From Oscillospiraceae bacterium (lineage in GTDB: Bacteria > Bacillota > Clostridia > Oscillospirales > Oscillospiraceae): a stretch of DNA of 34,457 bases. A model generated the notes under the pieces. It saw only the letters and a list, made by a program, of their open reading frames with translations. It had not been told where the DNA came from and did no database searches. A program made the translations under genes and the position numbers. Below, one piece after another: positions 25,956-34,380 of this stretch; position 1 is the first letter of the stretch; each line of letters starts with the position of its first letter. Location: assembly GCA_017541825.1 (NCBI GenBank), contig JAFXYJ010000041.1, positions 1-34,457 of the forward strand, read 5' to 3'.

Positions 25956-27467
25956 TTACGGTTTTTTTGGCAGCGTGATCGTGACGCATACGCCGCCGCC
26001 GGGGGCGTTGACGATATCCAGGATCCCGTTGTGGCGGGCCACGATCTCGTCGCATACGGCCAGACCGATGCCGCTGCCGCGCTCCTTGGAGGAGCCTTTG
26101 AAGAATTTCTTCTTGACTTGGGGCAGCTCGTTGGGCGGGATGCCCGGCCCGTAGTCCCGAATGGCGGTGTAGACGCTGTTGTCGTCCATGCCGACGCTCA
26201 CGTCGATCCTCTTGCCGCTCTTGCCGTACTTGCAGGCGTTGTCGAGGATGTTGAGCACCACCTGCTTGAGCCGCTCGGGATCGCCGGGGATCTCGGGGAT
26301 GTCGTCCTCGCTGGGGAAGTAGTTGACGGCGATGTTTTCCTTGCGGAAGAGCTCGTTATAGGTGTACATGCACTCCTCCACCAGCGAGGGGAAGTCCACG
26401 GTGGACACCTGCAGGGTGAAGCGGCCGTCCTGGATGCGGGTGAACTCCAGCAGCTCCTCCACCATCTTGGTCAGGCGCGCGGCCTCCCGGGAGATGATCT
26501 CGATGCCCCTGCGGGAGTCGCCCCGGATGGCGTCGTCGTAGCCCAGGGTCTCGCTCCAGCCGGTGATGGCGGTCAGGGGCGTGCGCAGCTCGTGGGAGAC
26601 GGAGGAGATGAACTCCGTCTGCAGCCTCTCCGCCCGGGAGAGCTTCTGGGACATGTCGTTGATCGCGTCGGTCAGCTCGCCGATCTCGTCGTCATGCTCC
26701 TTGGCCACCTTCGCACCGTAGCTGCCCTCGGCGATGCGTCTGGCCATGGCGGTCAGCGAGGCGATGGGCACGGTGATCGTGCGGATAAAGTACAGATTGG
26801 AAAAGAAGACGATCAGCACCACGGCCAGACCGATGCCACCGGACATCAGCGCGGCGGAGGATACGGCGCGGTCGATGAGCTTCAGGCTCGTGATATACCG
26901 CATCACGCCCACGACGGTGCCGTCCGCCGAGATCAGCGGGGAGGACACGGCCATGATCTTCTCGCCGGTGGAGGTGTGCCGCCCCTGCCAGACGCTGATG
27001 CGCCCGTAGCTCAGCGCGGACTGCACGTCGTCCGAGCCGTGGACGATGCCGGTGGACAGGGAGGTGGAAGAGATCTCGATGCGCCCGTTCGTGTCGATGA
27101 ACTGCAGCTCCAGGGAATCCCGGTCCTCAAAGCTCTCGGCATAGTTGTAGGCGCTCTGGTAATACTCCGCGTAGGTGCGGTTGATGTAGTCGGCGAAGAA
27201 GGAGGAGGCTGTCTCGGCCTTGGCCTGGAGGGCGGCGCGGGCCGCGGAGAGGTAATACGCCTGAAGGGAGAGCGTATAGGCGCTCACGGCCACGATCACG
27301 GTGATGAGCACGAGACCCGTGCTCACCGCGATGCCGCGGGTGCGTATGGAGTGGAAATGAAACGACTTCAGCCGCGACAGAGACTGCCGCGGCCCGCCTT
27401 TTCTGTTCCGCTCGTCCGCAGCTGCGGCCGATTCCGGAGAATTGAGATCAGCCTGATGATCGTTCAT
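25956..27467 (-). CDS. Sensor histidine kinase with extracytoplasmic sensor and HAMP
   Basis: This is a 503-residue protein. A polar tail (1-45) precedes a membrane helix (about 46-68), an extracytoplasmic domain (70-203) with PAS/Cache-like features (LQFIDTNGRIEISS, then VSSPLISADGTVVGVMRYITSL), a second helix (about 205-226) and HAMP. HisKA has the phosphate acceptor H292 in FISSVSHELRTPL, and HATPase_c has NILDNACKYG and GSGIGLAVCDEIV. The start at 27467 has only a weak ribosome binding site, with a GAGGATCCTC palindrome just upstream. It works with the response regulator 30 bases upstream; the ligand is unknown. Confidence 0.92.
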   Translation of the reverse strand: MNDHQADLNSPESAAAADERNRKGGPRQSLSRLKSFHFHSIRTRGIAVSTGLVLITVIVAVSAYTLSLQAYYLSAARAALQAKAETASSFFADYINRTYAEYYQSAYNYAESFEDRDSLELQFIDTNGRIEISSTSLSTGIVHGSDDVQSALSYGRISVWQGRHTSTGEKIMAVSSPLISADGTVVGVMRYITSLKLIDRAVSSAALMSGGIGLAVVLIVFFSNLYFIRTITVPIASLTAMARRIAEGSYGAKVAKEHDDEIGELTDAINDMSQKLSRAERLQTEFISSVSHELRTPLTAITGWSETLGYDDAIRGDSRRGIEIISREAARLTKMVEELLEFTRIQDGRFTLQVSTVDFPSLVEECMYTYNELFRKENIAVNYFPSEDDIPEIPGDPERLKQVVLNILDNACKYGKSGKRIDVSVGMDDNSVYTAIRDYGPGIPPNELPQVKKKFFKGSSKERGSGIGLAVCDEIVARHNGILDIVNAPGGGVCVTITLPKKP

Positions 27468-27497
27468 GGAATCAGAGGATCCTCGAATGAAATAGTA

Positions 27498-28187
27498 TTA
27501 GAAGCCCCACTTGTAGCCGTAGCCCCAGACCGTGGTGATATAAGACGGCATGGTGGGATCGTCCTCGATCTTGATGCGCAGACGGCGGATGTTCACGTCC
27601 ACGATCTTCAGCTCGCCGAAGTAATCCCTGCCCCAGACCTCATTGAGGATATCCTCCCGGGAGAGCGCCTTGCCGGGGTTGTCCATAAAGAACTTCATGA
27701 TGGAATACTCGATCTGCGTCAGACGCACCCGCTCGCCGTTTTTCTCCAGCGTGCGGTTGCGGGTGTTCAGCCGGAAGGGCCCCTGCTTGATCTCTCCGGT
27801 GTCCTCGGCGTCCTGCTCGCCGCCGGTGCGGCGGAAGAGGGCGTCGATGCGGGCCGTGAGCTCCGCGGGGGAGAAGGGCTTGGTGACATAGTCGTCCGCA
27901 CCAGTCATCAGTCCGGTGACCTTGTCCATCTCCTGACTCTTGGCGGTGAGCATGATGATGCCGATGCGCGAGTTGGAGGCACGGATCCGGCGGCAGACCT
28001 CAAAGCCGTCGATATCCGGCAGCATCACATCCAGCAGCGCCACCCGGGTGTCCGGGTGACGGCGAAGCTGCTCCAGCGCCATCTCGCCGCAGTCGGCCTC
28101 GATGGGCTCGTAGCCGCTCCGGCGCAGATTGATGACCACAAAGCTGCGGATGTTGGCTTCATCCTCCAGAACGAGAACTTTCTTCAC
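27498..28187 (-). CDS. OmpR/PhoB-family response regulator (GTG start)
   Basis: This is a 229-residue protein with a receiver domain (acidic residues E8-D9-E10, phosphorylation site D53 in LLDVMLP, lysine in VTKPFSPAEL) and a C-terminal winged helix ending VDVNIRRLRIKIE and TVWGYGYKWGF. A GTG at 28187 is proposed as the start because GGAGGGG lies six bases upstream; an ATG at 28202 is built into that same ribosome binding site and has poor upstream sequence. With GTG the length equals that of the other regulator in this window. It pairs with the downstream kinase. Confidence 0.92.
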   Translation of the reverse strand: MKKVLVLEDEANIRSFVVINLRRSGYEPIEADCGEMALEQLRRHPDTRVALLDVMLPDIDGFEVCRRIRASNSRIGIIMLTAKSQEMDKVTGLMTGADDYVTKPFSPAELTARIDALFRRTGGEQDAEDTGEIKQGPFRLNTRNRTLEKNGERVRLTQIEYSIMKFFMDNPGKALSREDILNEVWGRDYFGELKIVDVNIRRLRIKIEDDPTMPSYITTVWGYGYKWGF

Positions 28188-28223
28188 GTTTTTCCCCTCC
28201 ATATCTCTTCTTGAAAAGGAGCC

Positions 28224-29519
28224 TCATTCGCCCCATTCGGTATATATCCTATGGAAATTGGCGGTGACCATGGCCTGCTCGACGCCCGGATCGAAGATCT
28301 GCGCGGCATAGATCGCGGAGGTCTCCTCCAGCAGGATGAACCGGCCCTCCAATCTGGCCCGGTCGCCGCGGTTTTCGCCGGTGATCTTGTAAACAGCCAC
28401 CAGATCGTTCACCGAGCCGTCGGTACTCAGCCGCGAGAGGATCACGGCCCGCTCGCCGGGGACGTCGTCGTTCCGGCGCACCGTGAGTCCGGCCTCCCAG
28501 CCGACCGGCAGCTCGAAGTACCATCCGTCCGTGACGTTGTGATAGGTCGTCATCGTCACGCCCGCGCGGCCGAAGGCGTCATAGCTGTACCATGCCACGG
28601 ACCAGAAGACCTCGCCGTCCTGGGAATAGAGCTGCTGGGGATGCGGGATCTCGATGAGTCCGTCGGCGTTGATATCCTGGGCGTAGACGAGACTGTAGCT
28701 GCGCCGCGTCTCGGATATGCCTGTGCTGCGGTTGAGCGTCAGGTTCACCAGCGAGCCCTCCCGCACAGACAGCAGATCGGTGACAAGGTCCCCGTTGCTC
28801 ATAAGCGACTCCACCACAAGCGTGGGCGTGCCGTCGGCGAGCCGGGCGGTGCGCAGCCGCTGCAAAGCGTAGATGTCGGAGGAGAGCGCCGCGGAGGCGG
28901 CCTGCGGATCCCGGTCGGCGCGAAGCGTATACATGTCGGCCATATAGCTCCCCGAGCCGACGTTTCGCAGCACGAGCAGCTCCGGATGACCGTCGCTGTT
29001 GAGATCGCCGGTGAGGTATTCCGAGCAGTCGGTGTTCAGCAGCAGGGCGCCGCTCCAGTTGTCAAGACTGTACACGGACAGCAGGCTCATGCTTCCGGTG
29101 AGCTGCCACGCCACGATCAGCTCCAGCCGGCCGTCCAGGTCCATGTCCTCAAAATCCACGCTGCCGATGGCCCGTCCCTCGCCGCCGATAACGAGCACCT
29201 GCCGGTACTCGCTGTTCACGGACAGATAGATCTTGACCTGCAGCGAGCCGTCGGAGCGCCGCAGAAAAACCAGCGCCTCGTCCATGCCGTCGCCGTCCAG
29301 ATCGGCAAACTGCACGCTTTGACGGTAACTGCCCTGGGTGGGGGCGGCATATTCGCTGCCCGCGGCCAGCTCCCGGTCGATCAGCTCCTGAAGCTGCAGA
29401 TATTCCTCCGCCGGCTGGGGCGGGGAAAAATACTGATCGATCGTGCCGGAGTAACAGCCGCTCAGCATCATCACAAAAGCCAGCGCAGCAAGAATCGCCG
29501 CCTTTGCGTATCTTCTCAT
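28224..29519 (-). CDS. Lipoprotein with repeated DxDxDG calcium-type loops (FG-GAP/VCBS-like)
   Basis: This is a 431-residue protein. The signal ends at the lipobox LSGC (C22). The mature part is beta-rich and carries four aspartate-rich loops of the DxDxDG type: near 73-80 (DLDGDGMDE), 126-133 (DMDLDGRLE), 172-180 (DLNSDGHPE) and 282-290 (DINADGLIE). Each is followed by a short hydrophobic strand, as in FG-GAP/VCBS beta-propeller repeats that bind calcium. No enzyme motif is seen. It is the first gene upstream of a response regulator and kinase pair, so it may present a surface or calcium signal to that system; this is inference from position. Confidence 0.75.
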   Translation of the reverse strand: MRRYAKAAILAALAFVMMLSGCYSGTIDQYFSPPQPAEEYLQLQELIDRELAAGSEYAAPTQGSYRQSVQFADLDGDGMDEALVFLRRSDGSLQVKIYLSVNSEYRQVLVIGGEGRAIGSVDFEDMDLDGRLELIVAWQLTGSMSLLSVYSLDNWSGALLLNTDCSEYLTGDLNSDGHPELLVLRNVGSGSYMADMYTLRADRDPQAASAALSSDIYALQRLRTARLADGTPTLVVESLMSNGDLVTDLLSVREGSLVNLTLNRSTGISETRRSYSLVYAQDINADGLIEIPHPQQLYSQDGEVFWSVAWYSYDAFGRAGVTMTTYHNVTDGWYFELPVGWEAGLTVRRNDDVPGERAVILSRLSTDGSVNDLVAVYKITGENRGDRARLEGRFILLEETSAIYAAQIFDPGVEQAMVTANFHRIYTEWGE

Positions 29520-29536
29520 AAGCGAACTCCCGTAAG

Positions 29537-29542
29537 ATTATA
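29537..29542 (-). promoter_or_regulatory. -10 element for the lipoprotein-to-cysS run
   Basis: A perfect TATAAT on the minus strand lies 17 bases before the lipoprotein start codon, with GGGAG in between. The -35 region at the proper distance is poor. The 5' untranslated part would be very short. Confidence 0.45.
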
Positions 29543-29609
29543 AAAACGCAATACTACATTACCATATCTTCCACAAAAATGGAATACCCATTCTGCAAAC
29601 ATTTTTCTC

Positions 29610-29638
29610 TTGCAATGCGTCAGACGCTAATATATAAT
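29610..29638 (+). promoter_or_regulatory. Promoter of tRNA-Leu
   Basis: TTGCAA (29610-29615), 17 bases, TATAAT (29633-29638); the mature tRNA 5' end is 21 bases downstream. Confidence 0.75.
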
Positions 29639-29658
29639 GTCACCGCTTGAAAACCCAT

Positions 29659-29745
29659 GCCGGTGTGGTGGAATTGGCAGACGCCCGGGACTCAAAATCC
29701 CGTGTCCGCAAGGACGTGCGGGTTCGACCCCCGCCACCGGCACCA
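29659..29745 (+). tRNA. tRNA-Leu (anticodon CAA)
   Basis: The acceptor stem GCCGGTG pairs with CACCGGC, and discriminator A plus an encoded CCA end at 29745. The anticodon loop CTCAAAA between CGGGA and TCCCG gives anticodon CAA, reading UUG. A long variable arm (GTCCGCAAGGAC) marks it as a class II tRNA, and the T-loop is TTCGACC, fitting leucine. A strong promoter lies upstream. Confidence 0.95.
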
Positions 29746-29837
29746 CGTCAGAAGAACTTCGCTTCATTCCGTTTCCGCGGTTTGCGTAAGAGCCGCGAAA
29801 ACTGCATATCCGCTGAGTCCTTCTTCCTTTCCGAAAC
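29740..29837 (+). repeat. 98-bp direct repeat, copy 1, starting inside the tRNA-Leu 3' end
   Basis: This copy begins GCACCACGTC, which includes the tRNA discriminator and CCA, and runs to CCGAAAC at 29837. It matches the copy at 29902-29999 with only three differences (at 29750, 29759 and 29764), all near the start. An internal hairpin CCGCGG/CCGCG spans about 29782-29806. No protein-like reading is credible. Confidence 0.9.
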
Positions 29838-29866
29838 GGGAGTCTCACAGGGGACTCCCGTTTCGG
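29831..29866 (+). terminator. Strong hairpin after repeat copy 1
   Basis: A perfect 14-bp stem (29831-29844 with 29853-29866) with an eight-base loop overlaps the last seven bases of repeat copy 1. The tail is TTGCGG, not a true U-run, so it may be a processing or weak termination hairpin. Copy 2 lacks the partner arm. Confidence 0.5.
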
Positions 29867-29901
29867 TTGCGGAGAACGGTTCGGATCTGGATTGCCCCGG
29901 T

Positions 29902-29999
29902 GCACCACGTCGGAAGAACTCCGCTCCATTCCGTTTCCGCGGTTTGCGTAAGAGCCGCGAAAACTGCATATCCGCTGAGTCCTTCTTCCTTTCCGAAAC
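29902..29999 (+). repeat. 98-bp direct repeat, copy 2
   Basis: This is the second copy, 162 bases downstream of the first and again beginning GCACCACGTC. The bases in front of it (GGTTCGGATC at 29878-29887, then CACCA ending at 29907) faintly recall the T-loop and 3' end of a tRNA, but stems do not form properly. Confidence 0.9.
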
Positions 30000-30057
30000 A
30001 GGACCCGCTTTCCCGGGCTCCGATTTGCACCCGGTCCGGATCCGTCCGGGACGCCAG

Positions 30058-30096
30058 GCACGGGGAGAGACGCGTAAGCGCCTCTCCCCGTGCTTT
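30058..30096 (+). terminator. Intrinsic terminator of the tRNA-Leu tail transcript
   Basis: A 12-bp stem (30058-30069 with 30081-30092, allowing one shift) continues inward through CGC-GTAA-GCG, a GNRA tetraloop, and is followed by TTTTCTG. It would end a transcript running from the tRNA through both repeats. From here to the next promoter at 30220 (about 120 bases) nothing is recognised. Confidence 0.85.
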
Positions 30097-30219
30097 TCTG
30101 TAAAGCGGCATACGCGGGAGCGAACAGCCGGCGGAACCGCGAAATGGGGACATTGCCACAGTTTTTTATGTCCTGGATGCGCATATTTTATGATAGTAGT
30201 AAATTAACGTGCTAAAGTA

Positions 30220-30248
30220 TTGACACGTGCCGTTCCTCCCGGTATAAT
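30220..30248 (+). promoter_or_regulatory. Consensus promoter of the ABC transporter operon
   Basis: TTGACA (30220-30225), 17 bases, TATAAT (30243-30248): a full match to the vegetative consensus, suggesting high basal expression. The binding-protein gene starts 41 bases further on. Confidence 0.9.
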
Positions 30249-30289
30249 GAGCCCATTCACAAGCCGAATTCGGCGGAAAGAGGAGAAGA

Positions 30290-31147
30290 ATGAAAAAGTT
30301 CAGGAAAATGATCGTGATCCTGCTCGTCCTGGCCATGGCCTGCGCTCTGGCGGGCTGCGGGGACGGAAGCAAGAAAAAACTGCCCGCGAACCGGCTGGAG
30401 GCCATCAAGGAGCGCGGCTACATCGAGGTCTGCACCGAGCCTTATTTTGCCCCCTATGAGTTCATCGACTCCTCCAAGGAGGGGGACGACCAGTATGTCG
30501 GCGTCGACATCGAGCTGGCCAAGTACATCGCCGAGCGTCTCGGCGTCGAGCTGCGGATCGTGCCGCTGGAGTTCTCCGCCGTGCTCGCGAGCATCACCGA
30601 GGGCAAATATGACCTGGCGATCTCCGCCCTGGCGTATTCTCCCGCCCGTGCCGAGAGCATGAACATGTCCGACGGCTACCGCTTCGATCCGGAAGAAGCC
30701 TCCAACTACGGCTTCCTGGTCCGGGAGGAGGACATGGACAAGTACACCACCGCCGAGGCCCTCTCCACAGCCGTCATCGTCACCCAGAGCGGCAGCGTAC
30801 AGGAGGGCTTTGTAAAGGACCAGATCCCTACCTATAAGGAGTTCAAGGTCGTGTCCTCCATGACCGACGGCTTCCTGATGGTGCAGGAGGGCAAGGCCGA
30901 CGCCTGCGCCTGCGATATCAGCAACGGTCAGCTCTATGCCGACGCCAACGGCGGACTCGGGATCGCCAACGATTTCCGTTTCGAGATCGACGAATCCACC
31001 CAGGGCACCCGCATCGGCATCCCTCTGGGCGAGACAGAGCTGACGGAGTTCGTCAACCAGTGCATCTCCGAGCTCCGGGCCGAGGGCAAGATCGACGGGT
31101 GGTACGAGACCTATTCCGAATACGCCCGTACGCTCGGCATCGAGTAA
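30290..31147 (+). CDS. Polar amino-acid type ABC transporter substrate-binding lipoprotein
   Basis: This is a 285-residue protein with a lipoprotein signal ending LAGC and a conventional SBP_bac_3 domain. The order is RGYIEVCTEPYFAPYEF near the start, then GVDIELAKYIAERLGV, YDLAISALAYSPARAE, and at the end IGIPLGETELTEF followed by CISELRAEGKIDGWYETY. It delivers its ligand, probably an amino acid or small amide, to the permease and ATPase encoded downstream. GAGGAG is the ribosome binding site. The exact ligand cannot be read. Confidence 0.92.
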   Translation: MKKFRKMIVILLVLAMACALAGCGDGSKKKLPANRLEAIKERGYIEVCTEPYFAPYEFIDSSKEGDDQYVGVDIELAKYIAERLGVELRIVPLEFSAVLASITEGKYDLAISALAYSPARAESMNMSDGYRFDPEEASNYGFLVREEDMDKYTTAEALSTAVIVTQSGSVQEGFVKDQIPTYKEFKVVSSMTDGFLMVQEGKADACACDISNGQLYADANGGLGIANDFRFEIDESTQGTRIGIPLGETELTEFVNQCISELRAEGKIDGWYETYSEYARTLGIE

Positions 31148-31192
31148 GCAGGTACGGCGAAAATCCGTTCCGTCAATAATTGCTGTCTGTCC

Positions 31193-31217
31193 GACCCCCG
31201 CGGCTTCCGCGGGGGTC
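31193..31217 (+). other. Intercistronic hairpin between binding protein and permease
   Basis: A perfect 11-bp GC-rich stem (31193-31203 with 31207-31217) with a CTT loop and no U-run lies in the 93-base gap. Such hairpins often protect the upstream mRNA, so that the binding protein is made in excess over the membrane parts; partial termination is the alternative. Confidence 0.6.
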
Positions 31218-31240
31218 TGCTCCGGTAAAGGGATAAAGTA

Positions 31241-31900
31241 ATGGAAAAGCTGATTAAGATCCTGATAAGGTATTACCCGGTGTTCCTGCACGGCCTGTGG
31301 GGGACGCTGTGGCTGGCGGCCGCGACCGTGCTGCTCGGCACCGTGCTGGGCCTTGTGGTCGCGATACTGCGCATGAGCAGGATAAAGGCGTTCAACACGA
31401 TCGCCGGCATCTACATCGAGATCCTGCGCGGGACGCCGATCCTGCTGCAGCTTTATTTCTTCTGGCTCATGCTGCCCAAGATCATGCCCTTCAAAATGAC
31501 CGACACGGGGGCGATCCTGGTGGCGTTGATCATCAACGCCTCGGCTTATATCTCCGAGATCATCCGCGCGGGCATCGCGGCGGTAGATCCGGGACAGTGG
31601 GAGGCGGCCCGCAGCCTGGGCCTGTCGGAAAAGAACGTGATGCGGCGCATCATCCTGCCTCAGGCGGTAAAGAACATCCTGCCGGCGCTGTGCAACGAGT
31701 TTATCGCGGAGGTCAAGGGCACGTCCCTGGCCTCGGTGTTCTTTGTCCGGGAGCTGACCACCGCCTATAAGACGGTCCAGTCCACCACCTTCCTGGCCGT
31801 GCAGCCCCTCCTGATCTCGGGCATGATCTACCTTATTGTCACCACGGTCCTTTCCTGGGCCGTCCGGCGTCTGGAAAGGAGGCTGAAGGCCAGTGATTGA
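31241..31900 (+). CDS. Amino-acid ABC transporter permease (HisM/GlnP-type)
   Basis: This is a 219-residue membrane protein with about five membrane helices. It carries the coupling-loop EAA motif [30 protein letters not shown] that contacts the ATPase, and the family segment [21 protein letters not shown]. The single permease probably forms a homodimer. Its last codons overlap the ATPase start by eight bases. Confidence 0.93.
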   Translation: MEKLIKILIRYYPVFLHGLWGTLWLAAATVLLGTVLGLVVAILRMSRIKAFNTIAGIYIEILRGTPILLQLYFFWLMLPKIMPFKMTDTGAILVALIINASAYISEIIRAGIAAVDPGQWEAARSLGLSEKNVMRRIILPQAVKNILPALCNEFIAEVKGTSLASVFFVRELTTAYKTVQSTTFLAVQPLLISGMIYLIVTTVLSWAVRRLERRLKASD

Positions 31901-32624
31901 GCCCATCATCCGTACCGTCGATCTGCACAAGAGCTTCGGAGACATCGACGTTCTCCACGGCATCAGCGTGGATATCGCAGCCGGGGAGGTCGTCTCCATC
32001 ATCGGGCCCTCCGGCAGCGGCAAGAGCACGTTCCTGCGCTGCCTCAACCGGCTGGAGGAGCCCACCGGCGGCAGCATCCTGTTCAAGGGCGAGGACATCA
32101 CCAAAAAGAAGAACATCGCCGCCTACCGCCAGCGTATCGGCATGGTATTCCAGAATTTCAACGTGTTTCCACACATGACCGTCATCGACAATATCACCCT
32201 CACGCCCATCCTGGAGAAGAAGATCCCCAGAGCCGAGGCCGAGGCCAAGGCGGAGGCTCTGCTGGCCCGTGTGGGACTGTTGGACAAGCGGAACGAATAC
32301 CCGCGGAAGCTCTCCGGCGGCCAGAAGCAACGCCTGGCCATCGTGCGCGCGCTGGCCATGGAGCCGGAGGTCATGCTTTTTGACGAGCCCACCTCGGCCC
32401 TCGACCCCGAAATGGTCAAGGAGGTGCTCAACGTCATCGCGGACCTGGCCAGCAGCGGCATGACGATCGTCAACGTGACCCATGAGATGGGCTTTGCCCG
32501 GGAAGTGTCCGACCGCATCCTGTTCATCGACGAGGGGATCGTTCAGGAGGAGGGCAGCCCGGACGAGTTCTTTACCAGCCCGCGCTGCGCCCGTACGATC
32601 GAATTCCTCAGCAAGGTGCTGTGA
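31893..32624 (+). CDS. Amino-acid ABC transporter ATP-binding protein (GTG start)
   Basis: This is a 243-residue ATPase with Walker [10 protein letters not shown], signature [16 protein letters not shown], Walker [15 protein letters not shown] and the switch histidine in NVTHEMGFA. It matches the GlnQ/HisP group for polar amino acid import. The start is GTG 31893, with AGGAGG 11 bases upstream inside the permease gene; no better ATG is present. Confidence 0.94.
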   Translation: MIEPIIRTVDLHKSFGDIDVLHGISVDIAAGEVVSIIGPSGSGKSTFLRCLNRLEEPTGGSILFKGEDITKKKNIAAYRQRIGMVFQNFNVFPHMTVIDNITLTPILEKKIPRAEAEAKAEALLARVGLLDKRNEYPRKLSGGQKQRLAIVRALAMEPEVMLFDEPTSALDPEMVKEVLNVIADLASSGMTIVNVTHEMGFAREVSDRILFIDEGIVQEEGSPDEFFTSPRCARTIEFLSKVL

Positions 32625-32713
32625 TACCGACGCCCGGCGGAGCTCTCCGGATCCTTCTGTCGGGACTGGCAAAGCAATGCAAACAATGCTTATGAATTAT
32701 ACGGAGGAGTGCT

Positions 32714-34156
32714 ATGACACAGCTTGAGTTTATCAGCAGGATCATTGACGACAACGCCGGGGCGACAAAGGAGCTTGCCCGCGTGGTATGGGGATACGCC
32801 GAGCTGGCCTATCAGGAGATGCGCTCGGCGGGAGCTCTGTCGCAGGCGCTCGAGGACGCCGGCTTCACCGTGGAGATGGGCATTGCCGGCATCCCCACCG
32901 CCTTTACCGCCACATTCCGCAGCGGGACGGGAAAACCCGTGGCCGCGATCCTCGGCGAATATGACGCGCTGGACGCGCTGAGCCAGCAGGCCGCTCTGCC
33001 GGAAAAGGCGCCGGTATGCGAGGGAGAGCCGGGCCACGGCTGCGGCCACAACCTGCTCGGCGTCGGAGGCCTGGCCGCCGCGGTCGCGGTCAAGGAGTAT
33101 CTGGCCGCGGAAAACAGGGACGGCACGATCATCTATTTCGGCTGCCCGGCCGAGGAAGGCGCGGGTTCCAAGCAGTTCATTGCCAGAGCCGGGTATTTCG
33201 ATGACGTGGACTTTGCCTACACCTGGCATCCGGCTACGGAGAACACCGTGAGCGGCACCGGGGACGTGGCGATCATGGGCGCCAATTTCATCTTTGACGG
33301 CGTGGCCTCTCACGCCGGCGGCGCTCCGCATCTGGGACGCAGCGCCCTGGACGCCGCCGAGCTGATGAACGTGGGCGTCAACTATCTGCGCGAGCATATG
33401 ATCGACGAAGCGCGGGTCCACTATGCCTATTCCGACGCCGGCGGCACGGCGCCCAACGTGGTCCCGGCCCACGCGGTGATCAAATACGAGGTGCGCGCGC
33501 CGAAGGTCGCCCAGGTGCAGGAGCTGTTTTCGCGGGTGGTCAACATCGCCAAAGGCGCCGCGCTGATGACCGAGACGAAAATGGAATACGAGATCACGAT
33601 GGCGTTCTCCGACTATGTCCCCAACAAAACGCTGGCGCAGGTCGTCAGCGACTGCCTCGCGGAGGTCGGCCCACCGGCCTGGGACGAGGAGGATTACGCG
33701 CTGGCCTACAGGTTCCTGCATACCTATAATAAATCCACGATGAAAACGATCCGCGAGGAGGCGGCGGAGCTCTACGGGGAAGAGAACGTGGACGAGGTGC
33801 TCGCCCGGCCGCTGGACAGCGTGATCCATCCCTTCGATCCCAAGGAGCGGCGTTATCATTCGGGCTCGACCGATGTGGGCGACGTGGGATATGCCACGCC
33901 CACCGTGAATCTGAACGTGGCCACGGCCTGCGTCGGCAACGTGGGGCACAGCTGGCAGAACACAGCCTTTTCCAACAGTCCCATCGGAGATAAGGGGATG
34001 CTCACGGCGGCCAAGGTACTGGCCTTGGCCACGGTACGCACGATGGAGGACCCGGCGCTGATCGAGCGTGCCCGTGCGGAGCTCCTGCACAAAAACGGCG
34101 GGAAATATGTATGCCCTCTGCCGGACTATGTGGATCCGCCCATCGGCCGCTATTGA
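32714..34156 (+). CDS. M20 family amidohydrolase, AbgB-like
   Basis: This is a 480-residue metallohydrolase. Its markers are AILGEYDALD (81-88), the metal-site motif GHGCGHN (107-113, with C110 and H112), PAEEGAGSK with E147/E148, H172 in TWHPATE, and a small lid domain from about 185 containing FDGVASHAGGAPHLGRSALDA. The long C-terminal insertion and HSGSTDVGDVGYATPT resemble AbgB, a subunit of p-aminobenzoyl-glutamate hydrolase; no AbgA partner is present. GGAGGAG precedes ATG 32714, 89 bases after the ATPase gene. It probably cleaves an N-acyl or amide-linked amino acid taken up by the transporter upstream, which is inference from position. Confidence 0.88.
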   Translation: MTQLEFISRIIDDNAGATKELARVVWGYAELAYQEMRSAGALSQALEDAGFTVEMGIAGIPTAFTATFRSGTGKPVAAILGEYDALDALSQQAALPEKAPVCEGEPGHGCGHNLLGVGGLAAAVAVKEYLAAENRDGTIIYFGCPAEEGAGSKQFIARAGYFDDVDFAYTWHPATENTVSGTGDVAIMGANFIFDGVASHAGGAPHLGRSALDAAELMNVGVNYLREHMIDEARVHYAYSDAGGTAPNVVPAHAVIKYEVRAPKVAQVQELFSRVVNIAKGAALMTETKMEYEITMAFSDYVPNKTLAQVVSDCLAEVGPPAWDEEDYALAYRFLHTYNKSTMKTIREEAAELYGEENVDEVLARPLDSVIHPFDPKERRYHSGSTDVGDVGYATPTVNLNVATACVGNVGHSWQNTAFSNSPIGDKGMLTAAKVLALATVRTMEDPALIERARAELLHKNGGKYVCPLPDYVDPPIGRY

Positions 34157-34288
34157 TAATACGCAGATAAAACACAGAAAAAAGTGAACGATAACCATTT
34201 TTAATAGCACCTGCTCAAAAGACTTCATTCGACCGGTTTATCCTACAAAATATAGGAAAGAGGTTTTTCATTTCATTCTATTTGAATA

Positions 34289-34317
34289 TGGAAAAACTGC
34301 AAATACTGTGCTAGTAT
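34289..34317 (+). promoter_or_regulatory. Candidate promoter with overlapping inverted repeat
   Basis: TGGAAA (34289-34294), 17 bases and TAGTAT (34312-34317) preceded by TG, an extended -10. A perfect inverted repeat AAATACT-N5-AGTATTT (34301-34319) covers the -10 box and could be a repressor or activator site. It leaves a leader of about 90 bases before the last gene. The AT-rich part of the gap before it (34157-34280) shows nothing recognised. Confidence 0.45.
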
Positions 34318-34331
34318 TTGATACAGAAAAG

Positions 34332-34380
34332 GACGGAACACATTACGGTGAAACACCGGATGGGGCCCGTCGGAAAACCG
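34332..34380 (+). other. Potentially structured 5' leader of the last gene
   Basis: GACGG (34332-34336) can pair with CCGTC (34367-34371), enclosing a hairpin CGGTG-AAA-CACCG (34346-34358); CGG-AAAA-CCG follows at 34371-34380, sharing one base with the outer helix. It does not match a riboswitch class I can name. Confidence 0.35.

Noticed and set aside
27473-27482. GAGGATCCTC palindrome just before the histidine kinase start, as an operator
   Set aside because: A 10-base palindrome equal to a common restriction-type site is weak evidence. It might hide a ribosome binding site, but nothing else supports regulation.
26031-28214. A 727-codon open frame on the plus strand
   Set aside because: It is the mirror of the histidine kinase and response regulator genes, with no recognisable domain.
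29878-29907. Second, degenerate tRNA before repeat copy 2
   Set aside because: Only the T-loop-like bases and CACCA are seen; T-stem and acceptor pairing fail, so it is not called as a tRNA gene or pseudogene.
29627-30207. Long overlapping open frames on both strands across the tRNA-Leu tail, with repeated peptide segments
   Set aside because: They run through the tRNA and the 98-bp repeats, are open in several frames because of GC-rich sequence, have no ribosome binding sites, and the repeated peptides are only translations of the DNA repeat.
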